Shown piece after piece: positions 1 to 9,293 of a stretch of DNA of 64,000 bases. This stretch comes from DATFVA01 sp963815785 (lineage in GTDB: Bacteria > Bacteroidota > Ignavibacteria > Ignavibacteriales > Ignavibacteriaceae): positions 806,001-870,000 of the forward strand of contig CAWFHZ010000007.1 of NCBI GenBank assembly GCA_963815785.1, in the 5' to 3' direction. A program made the position numbers and the translations under genes. Position 1 is the stretch's first letter; each line of letters opens with the position of its first letter. The notes beneath the pieces were generated by a model, which saw nothing but the letters and a program-made list of their open reading frames with translations, did not search any database and was not told where the DNA came from.

Positions 1-170
1 CAACAGTAATTTGTAATCTTCACTTTCTCAGCCTGGTACGCAGGTACGCTTCAAGAGTGATTGCTCTTAAAGCAGGGGAGATTATTTATGAAGGAATGCC
101 TTCAGATATTGATGAAACATGGTTTAAAACAATTTATGGTGAAGACGCAGAGGAGGTTGAAATAAGATGA
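1..170 (+). CDS. phnC: PhnC-type phosphonate/phosphate ABC transporter ATPase, C-terminal end
   Basis: Only the last ~55 codons are in the window; the frame enters at base 3 and ends with TGA at 168-170. The readable tail has the PhnC pattern of an H-loop (CNLHFLSLV), then RYASRVIALKAG and EIIYEG, followed by the usual acidic C-terminus ending IYGEDAEEVEIR. PhnC powers import of phosphonate or phosphate across the inner membrane with the PhnE-type permease. The stop overlaps the phnE start as ATGA, so the two are almost certainly translationally coupled. The N-terminal Walker A region lies outside the window, so substrate and completeness cannot be judged. Confidence 0.75.
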   Translation, partial: TVICNLHFLSLVRRYASRVIALKAGEIIYEGMPSDIDETWFKTIYGEDAEEVEIR

Positions 171-1240
171 TTGATCCCGAACTGGAAATGCATCCGCACA
201 ATATTATTGCAAAAGGAAAAAGACGGGAGGCAAAATTTAACTTTGTTAAATCAGTTTTCCTCGACATCTTTTTGGTTTTTTATAGTTTGATCGTAATCCA
301 GAGAGCAATTTATTATAAGTTTATTCTGGATCTGCGGGATCTACCCTTCAGTTGGAACAACGTTTTAATAGTGTTAATGATCAGCATTATAATCGGGTAT
401 TTATGGACCTATTCGCGAACATCACTTTCTGCTAAATTATTCGGGATTGCCAGGGAAAGCAAAACCACAAAATGGACTGTGGAAATTTTCGGCTGGTTAC
501 TTTTTAATATCACTTTCATTGCCGGCTGGATAGTTACAAGAATTTCTATAGTTGATCTTTTCAGCAGTGAAGGAATTCAGGGAGCTGAAAGAATTTTCAG
601 TTCATTATTCCGACCAGAGCTTGGAATTTTTGATGATGCTTTATTCGCTATGATAGAAACTATTTATATAGCTTTACTTGCAACATTAATTTCCATTCCA
701 ATTACTCTTATTCTCTCATTCTTTACAGCAAGAAATTTAATGAAAGAAAACAAAGTAAGTTTTGCTGTATACTATGTGTTAAGAGTATTATTAAACTTTG
801 TCCGTTCAATTGAACCGCTGATCTGGGCAATAATATTTTCAGTTTGGGTTGGAATTGGACCTTTTGCCGGTATGATAGCATTGCTGGTTCATACTATTGC
901 TTCAAATGCAAAACTATATTCCGAGGCAATTGAGAATATTGAATCAGGTCCGGTTGAAGCAATAAGTGCAACAGGAGCAAATAAAATTCAGGTAGTATGG
1001 TATGCTGTGGTTCCTCAAATAGTATTGCCTTTTCTGTCCTTTACAATTTACCGTTGGGATATAAACGTGAGAATGGCTACAATCATTGGTCTGGTTGGAG
1101 GCGGCGGTATTGGTACTATGCTAATGCAGTACCAGGGTTTAGCTCGTTGGCATGAAGTGGGTTTACTTGTTCTTATGATTGCATTTGTTGTTTGGGTTAT
1201 GGATTATATAAGTGCCAAAATCCGTGAAGCGATTTATTAA
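167..1240 (+). CDS. phnE: PhnE-type ABC transporter permease
   Basis: A 357-residue inner-membrane permease of the MetI-like family. It has about six hydrophobic segments. A clear EAA-type coupling loop near residues 240-275 (SEAIENIESGPVEAISATGA, then a hydrophobic run and VVPQ) docks onto the ATPase. PhnE partners PhnC in phosphonate/phosphate uptake. The start is fixed by the 4-base ATGA overlap with the upstream ATPase gene. The next genes are pstB and phoU, so this Phn-type transporter sits with phosphate-control genes, which makes inorganic phosphate a plausible substrate. N-terminal extension relative to the ~270-aa minimal PhnE is ~80 residues and includes an extra membrane segment. 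Confidence 0.85.
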   Translation: MIDPELEMHPHNIIAKGKRREAKFNFVKSVFLDIFLVFYSLIVIQRAIYYKFILDLRDLPFSWNNVLIVLMISIIIGYLWTYSRTSLSAKLFGIARESKTTKWTVEIFGWLLFNITFIAGWIVTRISIVDLFSSEGIQGAERIFSSLFRPELGIFDDALFAMIETIYIALLATLISIPITLILSFFTARNLMKENKVSFAVYYVLRVLLNFVRSIEPLIWAIIFSVWVGIGPFAGMIALLVHTIASNAKLYSEAIENIESGPVEAISATGANKIQVVWYAVVPQIVLPFLSFTIYRWDINVRMATIIGLVGGGGIGTMLMQYQGLARWHEVGLLVLMIAFVVWVMDYISAKIREAIY

Positions 1241-1263
1241 AATAATACTGATTGAACACATAA

Positions 1264-2023
1264 ATGAAAGAAACCAAAATATCAGTAAAGAACTTGAACC
1301 TGTTCTATGGAAAGAAACAGGCGCTTAAAAATGTATCAATGGATATTCCATCAAATAAAGTCACAGCATTCATTGGTCCTTCCGGCTGCGGTAAATCTAC
1401 TTTTATAAGAACTCTTAACAGAATGAACGATTTAATTGATGGGGTGAAGATTAGTGGTGAGGTGCTGATAGATGGAAAAAACATTTACGAAAGGAACGTT
1501 GATGTTGTAAATCTTCGCAGGAGCATCGGAATGGTGTTTCAGAAATCAAATTTATTCCCGATGTCAATTTACGATAATCTGGTTTATGGTGTTAAAATAG
1601 ACGGCACACGGGATAAGAAAAAATTGGATGAAATTGTAGAAAGGACTCTCAGCCAGGCTGCACTTGATAGATGAAGTTAAAGATCGTCTCAACGCACCTG
1701 CACTAAGTCTCTCCGGCGGGCAGCAGCAGAGATTATGTATTGCACGTACACTTGCAATCGAACCCGAAATAGTATTGATGGATGAACCCGCAAGTGCTCT
1801 TGATCCGATTTCAACTGCAAAAATTGAAGAACTTATTCACGATCTGAAAAGGAATTATACTATTGTAATTGTAACGCACAATATGCAGCAGGCTGCAAGA
1901 GTTAGTGATAATACTGCTTTCTTTTATATTGGCGAACTGATTGAGTATGGCAAAACAAGTAATATTTTTACAAAGCCGGCAAAAAAGCAAACCGAAGATT
2001 ATGTTACCGGCAGGTTTGGATAA
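1264..2023 (+). pseudogene. pstB: Phosphate ABC transporter ATPase PstB, one frameshift
   Basis: Two overlapping reading frames together make one full PstB. The first (1264-1674) carries Walker A GPSGCGKST at residues 38-46 and the Q-loop VFQKSNLFPM. The second (frame of 1664-2023) carries the signature LSGGQQQR, Walker B VLMDEPASALD and the H-loop VTHN. The break falls at 1663-1671, where the family reads LWDEVKD and here one extra base turns it into a TGA. Removing one base gives ~252 aa, the normal PstB length. A second intact pstB lies at 16625-17425, with a nearly identical C-terminus. Sequencing error and genuine loss both fit. Confidence 0.85.
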
Positions 2024-2058
2024 TCCCGTAATTTTATTTAATAAAATGAGAGGAAATA

Positions 2059-2766
2059 ATGGAACGCCAGTTTGAAATTCAAATTGATAAATTAAAGACC
2101 AGGCTCATTAAGATGTGCAGCCTTGTAGATGAACAGGTTGAACTATCTTTGAAAGCAATTGATGAAGAAAACATTGAATTAGCTGATCTCGTAATTGAAA
2201 GAGATTCAAAAGTGGACAAATACGATGTTAAGATTGAAAAAATATGTCAGAAAATTTTTGCGCTAAGTCAGCCTGTAGCAATGGATCTGAGGCTGATTAT
2301 GTCCGCACTTACAATAAATACCAACCTTGAAAGGATAGGAGACCTTGCTGTTAATCTTGCTGAAAGTGTAAAAGAATTTAAAAAGAAACCCGAGTTTTTC
2401 GGAAGGACCCATATTAATGAAATGGCTAAAATTGCCAGGGAAATGATTAAAGATTCAATTGATTCATTCATTGATGGAGATCCTAAGCTTGCTCAAAAAG
2501 TTATTCAAACAGATGATAAAGTTGATGAGTTGAATGCAACAAATCATACAATTCTAAAGGAGATAATGAAGGAGAAACCAGAAAATGTTGAACCCGGAAT
2601 AGCACTTCTGGTAATTTCAAGGCATCTGGAAAGACTTGCCGATCATGCAACCAATATTGCTGAAGATGTTTTTTTTATTGTCGAAGCGCAGATGATCAAA
2701 CATAAATATGAAAAGATTTTTTTCAACGATGAAGATGAAACAGACGTGGACACCCCGACCGATTAA
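2059..2766 (+). CDS. phoU: Phosphate signaling protein PhoU
   Basis: A 235-residue cytoplasmic protein of normal PhoU length, built from two similar three-helix halves. Each half has the family's metal-cluster type segment: IERDSKVDKYD with TNLERIGDLAVN in the first, IQTDDKVDELN with RHLERLADHATN in the second. PhoU links the Pst transporter to the PhoR/PhoB phosphate sensor and restrains uptake when phosphate is plentiful. A GAGAGGAAA ribosome-binding site lies 6-8 bases before the ATG. It is the last gene of the phn-pst run and its stop overlaps the restored end of the convergent tetR gene. Confidence 0.92.
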   Translation: MERQFEIQIDKLKTRLIKMCSLVDEQVELSLKAIDEENIELADLVIERDSKVDKYDVKIEKICQKIFALSQPVAMDLRLIMSALTINTNLERIGDLAVNLAESVKEFKKKPEFFGRTHINEMAKIAREMIKDSIDSFIDGDPKLAQKVIQTDDKVDELNATNHTILKEIMKEKPENVEPGIALLVISRHLERLADHATNIAEDVFFIVEAQMIKHKYEKIFFNDEDETDVDTPTD

Positions 2767-3346
2767 TTTTGTTCAGGAAAGATTTTTTCCAGAGTGAGAT
2801 TTAATAATTCTTTAGAATTACTTTCCTCCAGCACTGTTTGTTATTTGATTCAGCTTTCCGCCAAACAATGAGCCCCAACTATAGACCACAAACATTTTAG
2901 GAGAATGAGGGATTGATCTTTTCTTTTCCCTTGTACACCTGTGAAAGAATGGTCTCAATTATGAGCTCCTCCTTATCAAAGATTGATTTGAGAATCTCTT
3001 TCTCTTTTTCGAAATGATCATCTTTCATTAAGAGGATACAAATCTCAAAAAGCAGTTTATATTTTTGATCGATATTTTCTTTGGAACAAAAGTAGGCAAT
3101 AAACTTATCCCGCAATGAAAGCTCTTCATTTTCAAATATCAGCTTTACATCTTCAATAAATTGCTCGCCCTCCCATTCAATTGATCTGAAAAACAAAGCT
3201 TCTTTTGAATCGAAGTAATGGTAAATAGTAGCTTTACCTATTCTTAAATCGCGGGCAATTTCATCAAGAGTTGTTTTACCCAAACCGTGTTTTGAAAAGC
3301 GTTTAACAGCGGCTTTTATTATCTGGGACTTTCTGTCGTTTTCCAA
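2763..3346 (-). CDS. TetR/AcrR family regulator, C-terminus hidden by two frameshifts
   Basis: The N-terminal ~50 residues are a typical TetR helix-turn-helix (AVKRFSKHGLGKTTLDEIAR, then GKATIYHYFDSKEALF). The uninterrupted frame stops at 2897 after only 149 aa, short for the family. Past that stop, coding resumes in the next frame (KMFVVYSWGSLFGGKLNQ) and, after a second shift near 2836, as EESNSKELLNLTLEKIFPEQ with a stop at 2763-2765 that abuts phoU. Removing one base at each site gives 193 aa, the normal TetR size. It lies 130 bp downstream of a TonB receptor on the same strand, so it may regulate that receptor locus; the ligand is unknown. Confidence 0.75.
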
Positions 3347-3429
3347 AAATTAAGACCTGATTATTCGACTGGATACAAGATAGTAATTATCTTTTTAAAA
3401 AATGCTATTGACAGAATTTCAATTATTAG

Positions 3430-3456
3430 AAAAAGAAACCGGTTTACCAGTTCTTT
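3430..3456 (-). terminator. Probable intrinsic terminator after the TonB receptor gene
   Basis: On the minus strand AAAGAACTGGT pairs with ACCGGTTTCTTT (one bulged base, 2-nt loop) and runs into five U residues. It lies 20 bp past the TonB receptor stop and before tetR, so it would separate the two transcripts. Confidence 0.5.
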
Positions 3457-3475
3457 CAATGTAATTTGAATAAAA

Positions 3476-5878
3476 TCAAATATTAAGTCTTAGTGAGCCT
3501 ATAAAATTTCTTCCGGCTGCAGTAATGCCCGAGGAATAAGGTCTGTATCTTTTATCCGTTATATTTTCCACTCCCAGATAAACTTCAAAATTATTAAGTA
3601 GTTGATAACTAAATTTAAAATTCAAAGTGTACCAGGAAGGCTGATACGGGTTACCATTTTCATCTTTGGCATAAAGATAATCTTTTTCCTGTTCACTGGG
3701 CGGCAGATCTTTATTTTTAATTTCTCCGTTGTAGACTGCATAAAAATCTGCTTCAATCTTATTAAACCTGAATATTAATTCGGTTTTACCGAACCATGGT
3801 GCTGCGTGCCTTAAAGCTGCTACCTCACCTGCATCATCCTCTTCTTCGCCTTTCTGATAATTGAAGTTGCTTTTCAAATTAAAATACTCAGCAAAATTTA
3901 TATCAAATGCTAATTCAACACCCCATATTTTCGCAAACGCAGCATTCTGAATTGCCTGAACCTGGCTGAGTTCACCGTTGTATATAATACTATCCATTCC
4001 ATTTAGTGTGTAGTCCCTTCTGACTAATGCATCATCCAGGTAAGTGTAATAACCGGTTAAATCAAACTCAGCTGCATCGGAAAATATTTTCATTAAACTG
4101 AGTTCTAAATTATAAGCATATTCAGGTTTCAGATCTGGATTTGGTACAACTACTGAACCCGGTTCCGAATCGAAAACTTTTCCTAAATCGTCAATATTGG
4201 GTGCTCTGAACCCTGACGCAAGATTTAAATTAATTTGCCAATCAGATTGCGGATGCCATACCAAACCAGCATTACCTGTTAAAGCTCCATTTCTTTGTTT
4301 TGCTGTTGTGAAGGGAAAAGGATAATAAGTCGTATCAAAATTTGCATCCAATGTTATAAAATTATAACGAAGTCCAGCCTGCAAGATGTATTCAGAACTT
4401 AATTTGTTCTTATAAGTTAAATACGCTCCGAAAGAATTCCACGTTGAGCCGTCCGGATATCTTGAAGGTCCCGGTGAAATTTCCCCGGTAATAATATTTT
4501 CTGAATTACCTGTGGAATGAACTTTATTCAGTACTGTTTCAATTCCGTAAAACAAATTTGACTTATTATTAATTTCTTTAATCAAGTCAAGATTAAGAGA
4601 GAATGCCTTAACCTTTTCTGTAACATTTGTTCTATCAGATGTGTTCAGATTTCTATCATGTCTGCTTTCCTCAAAATTCTGATAAGCAATACTAATCTTT
4701 GAAAGATCATAAACTGAATTAGATGAAAAATTGGTAATCATTAAATTGTTCATCATCCATTTTTGCGGTCCGTAATACCATTCAGCTGAACGAAGTGTAT
4801 TTCCTTTGGGTCTTATAAGTCTGTCAAAACGGGGAACATCTGATGATGTTGATAAATGAAAAGCATATTCAAATTCCCATTCATCAACCGGAGTAAATAA
4901 TATCTTTTGCATAAAATTAGTCTGGTTGTAACCAGATACAATCTGTTCTTTAGGATTAGGATTGATAACTACACTATCCTGTCCATTAATTCTGGTTTGA
5001 TATGTAGGTCTGAGGTAGTCTTCTGGTCCATTTGAACCCATTACAAGGTTATCGAAATCGGAGTAAGTGAAACTTGTTAGGAATGCAACATTTTGTAATC
5101 CAATATTAAAATGAACGTGACCGGTTTTTTCCCGGTCTGCGGTAGTAAATCTTGTCAAGGCTCCAGCGTTCAGTGAAATATCTTTATCCGGTGAAAGCCG
5201 TGGAGATAATGTATGAAAATTCATTACGCCGCCTATAGCATCGCTGCCGTAAATAACAGAACCGGGACCAAAGATTACATCAGTATAATCCAGTGAATTC
5301 GGATCAAGCGAAATCACATTCTGAAGGTTGCCGCTTCTGAATATTGCCGTGTTCATTCTCACTCCATCAACAACAATCAAAACTCTGTTTGTCGCAAAAC
5401 CCCTGATCATGGGGCTCCCGCCGCCAAGCTGGCTTTTTTGAATGAAAACATTTCCAGACATTCCAAGCATATCTGCTGTAGTTTGTGGATTCTGAAAATC
5501 AATATCTCGCGGAGTTATAACTTCAATCGTATTGGGGATTTCACTTTTGTTTTCTTCCCAGCGATTTGCCGTTACGACTACATTGTCCAATGAAATAGTA
5601 GTTGCCTTCATCAGCACAACAAAATTATTTTTCTCAATTTCTGAAAAGGAAAGCTCTGATTTTTCGTAACCCAGAAGACGGAAGATTATTTTCCTGTCTT
5701 TCTCAATTTTACTGATGTCAACTTTCCCGTTTGAGTTAGTCAGAATTGATCTGTTCGGATCAGAATTATAAACAGAAACCAGTTCCAGAGGGTTACGTGT
5801 TGTCTCATCGAGAACAGTAATGACCTGTGGATGGACTGAAACTGAAAATAAAATCAGAACGGAAAGAATTAATTTCAT
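3476..5878 (-). CDS. TonB-dependent outer-membrane receptor, heme/hemoglobin-type
   Basis: An 800-residue outer-membrane protein. Residues 1-17 form a signal peptide. Residues ~20-100 are a carboxypeptidase-regulatory-like beta-sandwich that starts VITVLDETTRNPLELVSVYN. The plug domain runs from VVVTANRWEENKSEIPNTIE to GSDAIGGVMNF and is followed by a ~570-residue barrel ending in the usual aromatic-rich NFIGSLRLNI. The plug segments GSPMIRGFATNRVLIVVDGV and FGPGSVIYGSDAIGG resemble heme/hemoglobin receptors, which suggests iron or heme uptake. This is inferred; related plugs also serve other metals. A small membrane protein gene lies 93 bp upstream in the same orientation and a tetR gene follows. 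Confidence 0.88.
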   Translation of the reverse strand: MKLILSVLILFSVSVHPQVITVLDETTRNPLELVSVYNSDPNRSILTNSNGKVDISKIEKDRKIIFRLLGYEKSELSFSEIEKNNFVVLMKATTISLDNVVVTANRWEENKSEIPNTIEVITPRDIDFQNPQTTADMLGMSGNVFIQKSQLGGGSPMIRGFATNRVLIVVDGVRMNTAIFRSGNLQNVISLDPNSLDYTDVIFGPGSVIYGSDAIGGVMNFHTLSPRLSPDKDISLNAGALTRFTTADREKTGHVHFNIGLQNVAFLTSFTYSDFDNLVMGSNGPEDYLRPTYQTRINGQDSVVINPNPKEQIVSGYNQTNFMQKILFTPVDEWEFEYAFHLSTSSDVPRFDRLIRPKGNTLRSAEWYYGPQKWMMNNLMITNFSSNSVYDLSKISIAYQNFEESRHDRNLNTSDRTNVTEKVKAFSLNLDLIKEINNKSNLFYGIETVLNKVHSTGNSENIITGEISPGPSRYPDGSTWNSFGAYLTYKNKLSSEYILQAGLRYNFITLDANFDTTYYPFPFTTAKQRNGALTGNAGLVWHPQSDWQINLNLASGFRAPNIDDLGKVFDSEPGSVVVPNPDLKPEYAYNLELSLMKIFSDAAEFDLTGYYTYLDDALVRRDYTLNGMDSIIYNGELSQVQAIQNAAFAKIWGVELAFDINFAEYFNLKSNFNYQKGEEEDDAGEVAALRHAAPWFGKTELIFRFNKIEADFYAVYNGEIKNKDLPPSEQEKDYLYAKDENGNPYQPSWYTLNFKFSYQLLNNFEVYLGVENITDKRYRPYSSGITAAGRNFIGSLRLNI

Positions 5879-5971
5879 TTTAAATACCTGTTTGTTTAGT
5901 TATGAATAAGAATCATGAAAACTCTATCGAATAAAGCTTTCGGTAATTCATTTGTATTGCGGGATATTAAA

Positions 5972-6505
5972 CTAAACCTGGGGTGGGGGGGTATTTAAAA
6001 GAATTTCTCCTTCAAGTAATTGATCGGCAAAGGAATAATAATAATTGTTATCTACCGGTGGTTGGAGAGATAAATCGGAACTGGGAGTAATAGAAAAAAA
6101 CTGGCTGAGAAATAAATTTAATGTACTTGTCTCGTCGTTTTCAGAATTTTCATCAGCCTGGTAGATAAACTTATCAAGAATGCCATAAAGATCTGATTCT
6201 TTTTCATCATGAATGCAGTATATATAAATTGAATCACTCTTCTCTTCCACTTTTAGAATGTCAAACATCGCCTCATCTTTTCTAAACTCATTTTCATTTT
6301 TCCATTCTATCCCAGCGAAATTCCTGTCAAAATCTTCCCTTGCAAACCTAAATACTTGTCCATCTATAAAAGAATTAGTTTCTTTAATTATTTCTGAAAA
6401 CCCTGCCTGATGAGTTATCTGCAGAATACTAAAAAAAGTAAACTGAATAATTCCGTGGGAAATTATCAGTAAAATCATTCCGGTTGTTATTAAACGCCTG
6501 ATCAA
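5972..6505 (-). CDS. Small membrane-anchored protein of unknown function, upstream of TonB receptor
   Basis: A 177-residue protein not recognised. Residues 7-30 form one strongly hydrophobic segment (signal anchor), after which it is acidic and soluble, and it ends with NTPPPQV. A proline-rich tail like this is common in small genes placed just before metal or heme TonB receptors in this phylum, from memory. It has no cysteine or histidine cluster that would mark a metal chaperone. It lies 93 bp upstream of the TonB receptor on the same strand, so co-transcription is likely. A role linked to the receptor is inferred from position only. Confidence 0.65.
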   Translation of the reverse strand: MIRRLITTGMILLIISHGIIQFTFFSILQITHQAGFSEIIKETNSFIDGQVFRFAREDFDRNFAGIEWKNENEFRKDEAMFDILKVEEKSDSIYIYCIHDEKESDLYGILDKFIYQADENSENDETSTLNLFLSQFFSITPSSDLSLQPPVDNNYYYSFADQLLEGEILLNTPPPQV

Positions 6506-6574
6506 AATTTTATAAGTCCAATAAACTCTTCGTAAAAAAGATATCTGATTTGATTACCAAAATAAGGTTTTTAA

Positions 6575-6664
6575 GATTACTTAACATCAAATAATGTGAG
6601 TTTGAGTAACAGGTGGCTTGAACTCATAAATGGATCCAGTTTTCGCGATAATCACACAGATTAA
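6575..6664 (+). pseudogene. 3' remnant of a lipoprotein gene, paralog of the gene at 15876
   Basis: In this frame bases 6575-6664 encode ~29 residues and a TAA stop. The stretch LTSNNVSLSNRWLEL, then INGSSFRDNHTD, aligns with the C-terminus LVNTNGVTLDAMWLEL, NDGTLASGNSTD of the lipoprotein at 15876-16427. The following 170 bases also match the sequence after that gene. Upstream the frame closes at 6572-6574 and the rest of the gene is missing, apparently cut off near the divergent gene ending its 5' side at 6505. It is therefore a truncated duplicate, not a functional gene. Confidence 0.75.
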
Positions 6665-6680
6665 CATTGCTTACATAATA

Positions 6681-6760
6681 AGTGCAAAATAAAATTGTTC
6701 GGTAATCCAGAATAATATGCACTCCTAAGACCCTCCCTACTAAATTAGTGGAGGTTTTTT
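6681..6760 (+). repeat. Structured repeat element with terminator, copy 1
   Basis: AGTGCA at 6681-6686 pairs with TGCACT at 6718-6723 and encloses an inner stem ATTGTTC (6694-6700) with GAATAAT (6710-6716). A terminator-like hairpin follows, CCTCC (6732-6736) with GGAGG (6750-6754), and then six T. Copy 2 is at 16444-16525. Stem bases differ between copies but stay paired (CCTCC/GGAGG here, CCCTCT/AGAGGG there). It lies between divergent genes behind the lipoprotein remnant. Confidence 0.7.
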
Positions 6761-6803
6761 ATTTTATCAAATATTCTTCTAAAGGTCTGATGATAAATTT
6801 CCA

Positions 6804-6832
6804 CGCATCTATTTTAATAATCACTTAATGCG
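6804..6832 (+). repeat. Small hairpin shared with 16563-16593, copy 1
   Basis: CGCAT at 6804-6808 pairs with ATGCG at 6828-6832 around an AT-rich loop that starts CTATTTTAATAATCA. The counterpart after the intact lipoprotein is GGCATC/GATGCC with a related loop. The outer pair is swapped (C-G here, G-C there), which keeps pairing. Confidence 0.5.
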
Positions 6833-6906
6833 AATTGGATTAGTAATATTTATTAGTTAATTTCAATCAATTCCTTCCTATTCCTCTAATATTCTAAAGA
6901 TTTAAA

Positions 6907-9293
6907 TTGTCGGTCAGAAGAAAATATACCATATATTTTTCGTGCTTGTTTTGTTTGCTGTGTTGCAATAATTGCGTCCAGGCACAGCGAAATAGTGATG
7001 TTGGCTGGTCTGATATAAAATTTAAACATCTTACCATCAATGACGGACTTTCACAGAATTACCCGCTTGCTATTGCGCAGGACAGTAGAGGTTTTCTGTG
7101 GTTCGGTACTCTGAATGGATTAAATAAGTACGACGGGTATTCCTTTACAGTTTTCACTCATGATCCCTATGATTCTACATCAATCTCCGGCAATTCTATA
7201 AGTCATCTTCGAGGACAGCAGAGGAATGTTCTGGGTATGTACCATACAACGACAGTGCGATAAATCTGATGGAAACACGGACAGAGAAGTTCAGGAAAAT
7301 TCCGCCCTCTTAATGCCCCGTTATAACAGCGATCGCTGAGGACAAAGAATCAAATATCTGGATAGGCACTGTTACATAATGGACTATTTTATGATAGATG
7401 GTGAGAATATCTTGGCATCCGATTTCCGGTTTACCCATTATGAACATCAGCCTGATATTGTCCTCCAGCTTAAGCAATGATAGTGTGTCAGATCAATTGC
7501 TGCTGATAATGATAACAATGTTTGGGTGGGAACTGATTCAGGTCTGGACAAGCTGCGCGCAGGAAATAAAAAAGAGTTTGAACATTTTTCTTTCACTGAG
7601 AGCTCTGCGAAGTATACATATCTACCCGGGGTTCAGAAAATTCTGAATAACACTGACAGCACTTTGTGGCTATTCACTTCATCAAGTTTAATTCTGTTCA
7701 ACAGGTACAGCCATCGTTATACCAGTTATCCAAGGAAGACTGATATATATGGTTATATCACCTCCGCTGCAGGAGATCGTGATGGAAACTTATGGATGAG
7801 TGACGATGGAAGACTTGTTCTGTTCAATATTCATAACAAAACTTACAACTATCTTTACAAATACCCCGGTTTTCCGTTCCGGGGCGGCGTCGCTTCTATA
7901 TGTTCTGACAAATCCGGAGATATCTGGATGGGAACAAATGCCTACGGAATATATGCATATTTTCCTGAATCAAACAGATTCAAATCTTTTCCGAATGAAA
8001 AATAAATACCCGCGGGTAACCAGAGCATTCGTGATATATATGAGGATTCTCAAAAAACATGTGGTTTAGGAGTTACAATTTCTTTATGAATGGAACAGAA
8101 AAACAGACGAAGTTAACGAAATTGCAATCAACTTGATATGACAACGTTTGCAGCGCAAGCGCCTCATCTATTATCGAGGATAGAAACGGAAATTTATGGT
8201 TTGCAATGATGTACATGATCTCGAATGTCATCAATGTTAAAACCGTATGACAACGCACTTCATATTTATCCCGGATTCCTGACATAGCTGTTCTGGAGTG
8301 CTTGACGACCGTTCCGGCAGTATCTGGATTGTCGAACGACAATTATTTGAGTAAGTTGACCGACATAAGCACCGGAAAGCTTATTTAACTATCGCTATAA
8401 TCAATGATGTTTCATTCGCCGGCACAACCAGTATGTACGAAGACCAGGAGGGGAAAATTATGGTTCACTTCCAACCTGGGTTTAATCAAATTTAACAGGG
8501 AACCAAGAAATTTACTTTCTACAAAAATGATCCGGCAAATATCAACAGCATCTACTGCGATAATACTATGTGCATTTGTCCTGACCCGGCTGCTCCGGAT
8601 GAAAAACTGTGGATAGGTACAAAAGGTGGAGGTTTAAATTTATTCGACAAGAAAACTGAAACTTTCACACATATTCCTGGAAAACGATGGTTTACCCGAC
8701 AATGTTGTATATGGAATATTGGATGACAAGAAGGGAATTTATGGCTCAGTACAAATAAGGGATTATCAAAATATACTCCGGTACAAATCAATTCATAAAC
8801 TATGATGTTCACGATGGATTACAGAGCAACGAATTTAATACCGGTTCATTCTAAGAAGCAAATCGGGCGAAATGTTTTTCGGCGGCATAAACGGTTTCAA
8901 CTATTTTTATCCTGAGGAAGTTGCAAATAAAAATTCTTCGGCAAACATTGTCTTTACAGACTTCAAACTTTTCAGCAAATCAGTTACTGTAAAGGACACC
9001 GGTTCTGATTCTCAGGAAAGTAATATCTGAAACCGACAGGATAACACTCACACACAACCAGAACAATTTTTCATTAGAATTTGCAGTGCTCGATTATTAT
9101 GCCCCGGCAAAGAACCAGTTTGCGTATAAACTTGAAGGATTTAATGACAACTGGATACGCTCGGCACCAGAAGGGAGATGACGTTTATCGGTCTTGATCC
9201 GGGTGAATATGTTCTCAAAGTAAAGGGTACGAACAGCGACGGTGTCTGGAATAAAAATATCGCATCGTTGAAAATAATAATAACTCCTCCCTG
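6907..9293 (+). pseudogene. Hybrid two-component regulator A, sensor half, many frameshifts
   Basis: A TTG at 6907 opens a signal peptide (SCLFCLLCCNNCVQAQ) followed by the first propeller blade, WSDIKFKHLTINDGLSQN then DSRGFLWFGTLNGLNKYDGY. After 7263 the frame changes repeatedly. Reg_prop blades can still be read in pieces, for example DSGLDKLRAGNKKEFEHFSF, DRDGNLWMSDDGRLVLFN and KSGDIWMGTNAYGIYAYF. A Y_Y_Y domain follows near 9050-9180 (NNFSLEFAVLDYYAPAKNQF, then AYKLEGFNDNWI). This is the periplasmic ligand sensor of a Bacteroides-type hybrid two-component protein, whose output half follows at 9294. The indels are dense, so as read it cannot give one protein. Confidence 0.75.

Noticed and set aside
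7864..7884. Palindrome CCCCGG ... CCGGGG
   Set aside because: It falls in the propeller-coding segment reading YPGFPFRGG; no second copy was seen, so chance coding symmetry is likelier than a mobile repeat.
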